From: Polaromonas sp047303325
Lineage (GTDB): Bacteria; Pseudomonadota; Gammaproteobacteria; Burkholderiales; Burkholderiaceae_C
DNA: 64,000 nt
Direction of reading: 5' to 3'
Assembly: GCF_047303325.1 (NCBI RefSeq)
Contig: NZ_JBKBEX010000004.1
Coordinates: 283,707 to 347,706, forward strand
Under the pieces are notes generated by a model that saw only the letters and a program-made list of their open reading frames with translations, ran no database searches and was not told where the DNA came from. The position numbers and the translations under genes are program-made. Below, piece after piece: positions 58,762-64,000 of this stretch (positions are counted from its first letter, which is position 1; each line of letters starts with the position of its first letter).

Positions 58762-58794
58762 AAAAGCCGACCCTGCAAAGGGCCGGCTTTTTTG
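58762..58794 (+). terminator. Rho-independent terminator of the fdh operon
   Basis: AAAGCCG-A-CCC pairs with GGG-C-CGGCTTT around a short loop (TGCAAA), followed by a run of T (to 58793). The hairpin with its U-tract lies 17 bases after the last fdh gene and cleanly separates it from fdhD. Confidence 0.85.
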
Positions 58795-58809
58795 TTGTAG
58801 TCTTGCCGC

Positions 58810-59697
58810 ATGCCTTCGCCATCACCTTTGCCCCGCCTGACAAACGCCAGGGCGCCCCTGACCTGCGAGGTCCAGACCGTCAACGAATACGGCGAAACGC
58901 AGCAGGTCTCCATTCCGGCCGAGCGCGCGCTCACCGTATACGTCGACAAGCGTGAGCTCGTGACCTTGATGACGCTGGGCGCGCATCCCGAATTGCTGGT
59001 GCTGGGCTATTTGCGCAACCAGCGCCTGGTCAAGGATGTGGCCGACATTGACTCCATCACCGTGGACTGGGAGGTGGGGGCTGCCGCCGTCAAGACCCGC
59101 CGCGGCATTGAGGACATCGAAGAAAAAACCGCGCGCCGCGTGGTCACCACCGGCTGCGGCCAGGGCAGTGTGTTCGGCGGCCTGATGGACGAGGTGGACG
59201 GCATCGTGCTGCCTGCCGACGCCCGCATCAGCCAGGGCCAGCTCTACGCACTGGTCAACACCATACGGCTCAAGGAAACGACTTACAAATCCGCCGGCTC
59301 GGTCCATGCCTGCGCGCTGTTCGCGATGACGGACGGGGATCCCGAGATGCTGCTGTTTGTGGAAGACGTGGGCCGCCACAACGCCATAGACACCATCGCC
59401 GGCTGGATATGGATGCAGGCCAGCCCCTTGGTGAGCAAATCGGACAAGGTGTTTTACACGACGGGCCGCCTCACCAGCGAAATGGTCATCAAGTCCGCGC
59501 AGATGGGTGTGCCCATTGTGGTCTCGCGCAGCGGCATCACGCAGATGGGGCACCAGGTGGCGCAGACGGTCGGCCTGTGTGCCATTGGCCGCGCCACCAA
59601 CAAGCGTTTTGTCTGCTATGCCAATCCGCAGCGGCTTGTGCTGCAACCCGAGCTCGCGGGCGCCAAGCCTTCATCCCTTTCCGCCACGCCAACATGA
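58810..59697 (+). CDS. fdhD: Formate dehydrogenase accessory sulfurtransferase FdhD
   Basis: A 295-residue protein that passes sulfur to the molybdenum cofactor of formate dehydrogenase, which is needed for activity. Family features are a Cys motif in VVTTGCGQGSVFG and SAGSVHACALF, then EDVGRHNAIDTIAGW, YTTGRLTSEMVIKSAQMGVP and the SRSGIT segment. It has its own start region after a terminator, with TAGTCT six bases before ATG and no ribosome site. It is the only fdhD-type gene in the window, so it probably serves both FdsA and FdhA (FdsC is a homologue of FdhD). Its stop overlaps the next gene as ATGA. Confidence 0.95.
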   Translation: MPSPSPLPRLTNARAPLTCEVQTVNEYGETQQVSIPAERALTVYVDKRELVTLMTLGAHPELLVLGYLRNQRLVKDVADIDSITVDWEVGAAAVKTRRGIEDIEEKTARRVVTTGCGQGSVFGGLMDEVDGIVLPADARISQGQLYALVNTIRLKETTYKSAGSVHACALFAMTDGDPEMLLFVEDVGRHNAIDTIAGWIWMQASPLVSKSDKVFYTTGRLTSEMVIKSAQMGVPIVVSRSGITQMGHQVAQTVGLCAIGRATNKRFVCYANPQRLVLQPELAGAKPSSLSATPT

Positions 59698-61235
59698 CAG
59701 ACGTCGACGTCCAGCCCACGCTTCCCGGAATTCCCGAAACCCTCCCATCCCGCGAGGAGGGGGGCGCCGGCCTGTCCCTGTTGCGCTGGGTGGTCGAAGG
59801 CTTGCGCGCCGGCGTCTTTTTAAAGCCTCGCGTGGCCGGGCATGCTCCCACGCCGCTGCAGGTACTGCTCATTACGGGTGGGGTGCTGGCTCTGGAGCTG
59901 GGACTGGCCCGTTTGGAAGTGGCCGGCCCGGCGCGCCTGGATGTCCAGGCCTGGCTGTCGGGCTGGTGGACCATCGCCTTGTTCATCGGCCTGGCCTGGT
60001 GGGCCCTTCCCGTTCCGGCTGCCGCCGAACCGGCCGAGGCCGCCGAAGCCGCCGAAGCCGGCAGCAAGCGCCTGAGCGGCATTGCCGCCTGCCTCGTCCT
60101 GTGGTTGCTCGTGTCCCTGCCCAGCGGCTTGGTGTACCAGGGCGTGATCGCGGCCATCGCCCAGGGCTGGATCAAGGCCAAGGTGTTTTCCGAAGCCTGG
60201 CTGTACTGGGTGTTTAATGCGGTGTTTTTGGCTTGGGCGCTGGGCGCGGCCACCGTCCTGGTCGCGCGTTTTACTGGCTGGACCTGGCGCATGGCCGTGT
60301 TCGCGCTGGCTCTGGTGGCCTCCAGCGGTCTCACGGTCTGGCAATTCGAGGCCCGCACCTGGCAACAAGACTACTCCGCGCGCGGCGATGCCGATGATCG
60401 GCCCCGGCTGCAGCTGAGCCAGCAGACCTTCGAGGTGCAGCAAGCCCTCTGGGAAAAGACCATGGCCGCCATCGCGCATGAGCGCCCCGGCGTCACCGAC
60501 GTGTATGCCCTGGTGTTCGCACCCTACGCCTCGGAAGACGTGTTCCTGCGCGAAAGCACGATGGTTAGCCGCGTGCTGGCCGAGCGTTTTGACGCTGAGG
60601 GCCGCGTGGTGCACCTGGTCAACCATGCCGCCACCGCGCAAACCCATCTCTGGGCTACCGGGCTCAACCTTGAGCGCGCCATCGACGCGATCGCCCAGCG
60701 CATGGACCGCGAGAAGGACGTGCTGGTGGTCTACATGACCTCACACGGTGCCAGCGACTTCAAGCTGGCCGCCTACCACTGGCCGCTGCAAGTCCCGCCC
60801 GTGACACCCGACGAATTGCGCGAAGCGCTCGACAAGGCCGGTGTGCGCAACCGCGTGATCGCGATTTCGGCCTGCTTCTCGGGCGGCTGGGCCGATGCCC
60901 TGGCCGGGGATACCACGCTGGTCATGACGGCGGCCGACGCCACCCACACCTCTTACGGCTGCGGCCGGCGCTCCGAGCTGACCTTCTTCGGCCGGGCCCT
61001 GTTTGACGAGCAATTGCGCAAGACGCATTCCTTTGAGCAGGCGTTTGCGCGGGCCGTTCCGCTGATCAAGCAGCGCGAGATCGACGCCGGCAAGGAAGAC
61101 GGCTTTTCCAACCCGCAGATCCGGGTGGGTGCGGGCATCGCGCCGGTGTTGCGCGCGCTGGAAAAGCGCCTGGATGCGCTGCCGCCGGCCGCTGTTGCCG
61201 CGCCCGTGGCTGCTGCCAGCGCAATTCGTCCATAA
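59694..61235 (+). CDS. Membrane-anchored C13-family (legumain-like) peptidase
   Basis: A 513-residue protein. Residues about 50-220 hold about five hydrophobic helices. The C-terminal domain (about 245-480) has the caspase-like C13 dyad: His351 in VVYMTSHGASDF and Cys394 in VIAISACFSGGW. This matches bacterial C13 peptidase-like proteins, whose substrates are unknown. It begins inside the fdhD stop codon (ATGA), so the two are translationally coupled. Any link to formate dehydrogenase is unproven. A (Glu-Ala-Ala)-rich loop at about 111-122 separates the second and third helices. Confidence 0.85.
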   Translation: MTDVDVQPTLPGIPETLPSREEGGAGLSLLRWVVEGLRAGVFLKPRVAGHAPTPLQVLLITGGVLALELGLARLEVAGPARLDVQAWLSGWWTIALFIGLAWWALPVPAAAEPAEAAEAAEAGSKRLSGIAACLVLWLLVSLPSGLVYQGVIAAIAQGWIKAKVFSEAWLYWVFNAVFLAWALGAATVLVARFTGWTWRMAVFALALVASSGLTVWQFEARTWQQDYSARGDADDRPRLQLSQQTFEVQQALWEKTMAAIAHERPGVTDVYALVFAPYASEDVFLRESTMVSRVLAERFDAEGRVVHLVNHAATAQTHLWATGLNLERAIDAIAQRMDREKDVLVVYMTSHGASDFKLAAYHWPLQVPPVTPDELREALDKAGVRNRVIAISACFSGGWADALAGDTTLVMTAADATHTSYGCGRRSELTFFGRALFDEQLRKTHSFEQAFARAVPLIKQREIDAGKEDGFSNPQIRVGAGIAPVLRALEKRLDALPPAAVAAPVAAASAIRP

Positions 61236-61292
61236 CCCGCTTTCAAACCCGGCCATCGCTCAAGGCTGCGGACTTTGCGTTATGGTCTGCGC

Positions 61293-63854
61293 ATGAACAC
61301 CCTTTTCTTCAAGCTCGGCTGGAAAACCATGCTGCGCGACCTGCGCGCGGGCGAGCTGCGCCTGCTGATCGTGGCCGTCACCCTGGCCGTCGCGGCGCTC
61401 ACCGCCGTCGGTTTTTTTGCCGACCGCCTCAAGGGCGGCCTGCAGCGCGATGCGCGCCAACTGCTGGGCGGCGACGCCGTGATCCGCAGCGACGGCCTGA
61501 CACCGGCGGCCTTTATCGCCAAAGCGCGGGAACTGGGCCTGCAGGGAATTTCCACCGTCACCTTTCCCACCATGGGCCGCGCGCCCGACGCCGACGGCGG
61601 CGCCAGCAAGCTGGTGGCCTTCAAGGCCGTGCCCCAAGGCTATCCCTTGCGCGGCAGCATGAAGGTGGCCGCCAGCCTGGATGAGCCCGGCGCTGACACG
61701 CGCGAGGTGCCGGCTCCCGGAACGGCCTGGGCCGATGCCTCGCTGCTCGACGCGCTGGGCCTCAAGCTGGGCCAGACCCTGCTGCTGGGTGATGCCGGCT
61801 TCACGCTCACGCGCATCATCGTGCAGGAACCCGATCGCGGCGCGGGCTTCATCAGCTTTTCGCCGCGCGTGATGGTCAACGAGGCCGACGTCAAGGCCAC
61901 CAACCTGATCCAGCCCGCCAGCCGCACCAATTACCGCTTTGCTGTTGCCGGTGATGACAAGGCGGTGAAGGCCTATGTGAAATGGGCCGAGGCGGAGATC
62001 AAGAAGCCGTTCGAGCAGTCGGGCGTGCGCGGCGTGCGCCTGGAGTCGCTCGAATCGGGCAGCCCCGAGATGCGCCAGACCCTGGATCGTGCCGAGAAAT
62101 TCCTGAATCTCGTGGCGCTGCTGGCGGCCCTGCTGAGCGGGGTGGCGGTGGCGATTGTGGCGCGCGGCTTTGCGGCCAGGCACCTGGACGACTGCGCCAT
62201 GCTGCGCGTGCTGGGCCAGCCGCAGCGCACCATCGCGCTGGCCTACACCTTTGAGTTCGTGCTGGCGGGGCTGTTCGCCAGCGCCTTGGGCGTGGCCCTG
62301 GGTTTCGCCGTGCATTACGGTTTTGTGCTGCTGCTGGCCGGCCTGGTCGAGACCGCGCTGCCGGCCGCTACCTTTTGGCCCGTGCTGTTCGGCATGGGCA
62401 TGGGCCTCACGCTGCTGCTGGCTTTCGGCCTGCCGCCCGTGTTGCAGCTGGCCCAGGTGCCGCCGCTGCGCGTGATACGCCGCGACGTCGGCAACCTGAA
62501 GCCCGCCTCGCTCGCGGTGCTGGGCGTGGGCATGGCCGGTTTCGCGGCCCTGCTGGTGGCCGCCAGCAGCGACCTGAAGCTGGGCCTGATCGCCGTGGGC
62601 GGCTTTGCCGGTGCCGTGCTCGTGTTCGCCGTGGCGAGCTTTGCCGCCGTCAAGCTGCTGCGCGCCAGCGTGCATGAGGCGACCGCGCCGCGCTGGCTGG
62701 TGCTGGCCACACGCCAGCTCTCGGCGCGGCCGGTGTACGCCGTGGTGCAGACCAGCGCGCTGGCCGTGGGCCTGCTGGCGCTGATGCTGCTGGTGCTGCT
62801 GCGCACCGACCTCATCAGCAGCTGGCGCAGGGCCACGCCGCCCGACGCGCCCAACCGTTTTGTCATCAACGTGCAGCCCGAGCAGGGCGAGGCCTTCCAG
62901 CAGGCCCTGCGCGACGGCGGCGTGAAAAAATTCGATTGGTACCCCATGATCCGCGGCCGCCTGATTGCGGTCAACGGCAGGCCCGTCACGCCCGACGACT
63001 TTGAGGACGACCGCGCCAAGCGCCTGGTCGACCGCGAGTTCAACCTCTCCAACAGCGCGGACATGCCCTCGCACAACCAGCTCAGCGGCGGGCGCTGGAC
63101 GGCCGGCGAAAAAGACGCCGTCAGCGTCGAGGACGGCCTGGCCAAGACCCTGGGCCTCAAGCTCGGCGACAGCCTGCGCTTTGATATAGGCGGGCAGGCC
63201 AGCGAAGCCAAAATCACCAGCCTGCGCAAGGTCGACTGGGGTTCCATGCGCGTCAACTTTTTTGTGATGTACCCGGTCGCCAAACTGCCGGCCGACGTGC
63301 CTGTCTCTTTTATCAGCGCCTTCCGCGCGCCCGAACCCGTGGCCGCCGTGGCCGGCCAGCCGCGCCCGCAGAGTTTTGACAACACCCTGGTCAAGGCTTT
63401 TCCCAATATCACCAACGTCGACATGAGCAGCACGCTGGCCCAGGTGCAGCGCGTGCTCGACCAGGTGATACGCGCGGTGGAGTTTTTATTCGGCTTCACG
63501 CTCGCCGCCGGCCTGGTCGTGCTGTTCGCCGCCATCACCGCCACCCGCGAAGAACGCGCCAAAGAGTTCGCCATCATGCGGGCGGTCGGGGCGCGCGCCT
63601 CCTTGCTGCGCCAGGTGCAGCGGGCCGAGCTGGCCGGTGTCGGCCTGTTGGCCGGTTTCCTGGCCTCTGTCGTTGCGCTGGCTGTGGGATGGGGGTTGGC
63701 GCGGTTTGTGTTTGAGTTCAACTGGACCGGGTCTTGGACGGTGCCTTTGCTGGGGAGTCTGGCTGGGGCTGTGCTGGCTTTGGCTGCGGGGTGGTGGGGG
63801 TTGAGGTCGGTTTTGAATACGCCTGTTGTGGAGACGTTGCGTAAGGCACAGTAA
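61293..63854 (+). CDS. FtsX/YbbP-type ABC transporter permease
   Basis: An 853-residue membrane protein of the MacB/FtsX permease superfamily, YbbP-like. A first helix near residue 25-45 (LLIVAVTLAVAALTAVGFFA) is followed by a large periplasmic region (MacB_PCD-like, about 50-265). A central group of helices comes next (about 270-510), then a second periplasmic region (about 520-720) and three final helices. The core motif EERAKEFAIMRAVGA is the FtsX cytosolic loop. Start is ATG 61293. A YbbA-like ATPase partner is not visible in the window. The function is probably lipoprotein or lipid-linked export, but unproven. Confidence 0.87.
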   Translation: MNTLFFKLGWKTMLRDLRAGELRLLIVAVTLAVAALTAVGFFADRLKGGLQRDARQLLGGDAVIRSDGLTPAAFIAKARELGLQGISTVTFPTMGRAPDADGGASKLVAFKAVPQGYPLRGSMKVAASLDEPGADTREVPAPGTAWADASLLDALGLKLGQTLLLGDAGFTLTRIIVQEPDRGAGFISFSPRVMVNEADVKATNLIQPASRTNYRFAVAGDDKAVKAYVKWAEAEIKKPFEQSGVRGVRLESLESGSPEMRQTLDRAEKFLNLVALLAALLSGVAVAIVARGFAARHLDDCAMLRVLGQPQRTIALAYTFEFVLAGLFASALGVALGFAVHYGFVLLLAGLVETALPAATFWPVLFGMGMGLTLLLAFGLPPVLQLAQVPPLRVIRRDVGNLKPASLAVLGVGMAGFAALLVAASSDLKLGLIAVGGFAGAVLVFAVASFAAVKLLRASVHEATAPRWLVLATRQLSARPVYAVVQTSALAVGLLALMLLVLLRTDLISSWRRATPPDAPNRFVINVQPEQGEAFQQALRDGGVKKFDWYPMIRGRLIAVNGRPVTPDDFEDDRAKRLVDREFNLSNSADMPSHNQLSGGRWTAGEKDAVSVEDGLAKTLGLKLGDSLRFDIGGQASEAKITSLRKVDWGSMRVNFFVMYPVAKLPADVPVSFISAFRAPEPVAAVAGQPRPQSFDNTLVKAFPNITNVDMSSTLAQVQRVLDQVIRAVEFLFGFTLAAGLVVLFAAITATREERAKEFAIMRAVGARASLLRQVQRAELAGVGLLAGFLASVVALAVGWGLARFVFEFNWTGSWTVPLLGSLAGAVLALAAGWWGLRSVLNTPVVETLRKAQ

Positions 63855-63952
63855 CGGGTGCCTTCCGAACGCCGTTCGGGATGGGCTTTTTGTTGTTCTT
63901 GGGGAGTGCTGTTTGCTGAATTCTGCTGGCCGGGGTTGCCCGGCGGCAACTC

Positions 63953-63980
63953 ACTTTCTTTTGCTTCGCCAAAAGAAAGT
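63953..63980. repeat. Hairpin repeat typical of betaproteobacterial intergenic regions
   Basis: ACTTTCTTTTG and CAAAAGAAAGT form a perfect 11-bp stem with a 6-base loop CTTCGC, followed by AAGCAAAGAAAAGGCGACCC to the window end. I recognise this element as a widespread dispersed repeat in Comamonadaceae, usually found between genes. It could also act as a bidirectional terminator. Confidence 0.6.
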
Positions 63981-64000
63981 AAGCAAAGAAAAGGCGACCC

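Noticed and set aside
61260..63074. 604-codon minus-strand frame opposite the YbbP-like permease
   Set aside because: Extremely His/Gln/Arg-rich, no recognisable fold, and fully antisense to the membrane protein.
1..64000. tRNA, rRNA, prophage or insertion sequence
   Set aside because: I looked for TTCGAATC-type T-arms, transposase motifs, integrases and terminal repeats and found none.

Overview
The window is a high-GC chromosomal segment that looks like a betaproteobacterium of the Comamonadaceae (Polaromonas, Rhodoferax or Variovorax type). This rests on the gene families (DUF3460, DUF1328, DUF883, the fused FdsG-FdsB formate dehydrogenase subunit), the recurrent ATA-GGC codon pair, and two intergenic repeats of a kind I recall from that family. 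I see no rRNA, tRNA, CRISPR array, insertion sequence or prophage. Almost all of it is protein-coding.

Layout. 1-3216: stress-type small membrane proteins, a CHASE3 sensor kinase divergent from a LuxR-type response regulator, and a lone receiver protein. 3217-11459: housekeeping genes, including an AsmA-like protein preceded by a short repeat-containing reading frame, moeB, a CtpA-type protease, gpmA, a membrane rhodanese, grxC, secB and gpsA. 11492-25373: a cofactor block. One strand reads panD-bioA-bioD-bioF-bioB-panB-panC-GNAT-GNAT-cupin. The other carries nadC-nadA, a pabB-pabC fusion and a TPR-methyltransferase. nadB follows at 25417-27150. 27311-32080: a two-partner secretion operon (transporter, then exoprotein, then a YkuD-like L,D-transpeptidase). 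32283-41190: scpA, DUF3460, a BamE-like lipoprotein, a SulP transporter, a 7TM membrane protein with a degenerate GGDEF domain, metG and the Mrp/ApbC iron-sulfur carrier.

41213-59697 is the most notable part, a continuous formate-oxidation region. It has a LysR regulator, an oxalate/formate-type MFS transporter and a soluble NAD-linked molybdenum formate dehydrogenase (fused FdsGB plus FdsA). Then come DUF3305, DUF3306, a 713-residue poly-[4Fe-4S] protein and a TorD-type chaperone, overlapping or tightly spaced. After these lies a Tat-exported respiratory formate dehydrogenase (small Tat protein, FdhA, FdhB, cytochrome b FdhC) with two small exported proteins of unknown function woven in, then a terminator and fdhD. 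The arrangement suggests that formate taken up or made in the cell can feed NADH through the cytosolic enzyme, while periplasmic formate feeds quinone through the membrane enzyme. The accessory genes would serve maturation or electron transfer for one or both.

59694-63854: a membrane-anchored C13-family peptidase translationally coupled to fdhD, and a large FtsX/YbbP-type permease. The window ends in a hairpin-containing intergenic repeat.

All assignments come from reading motifs and gene order. No database search was run.
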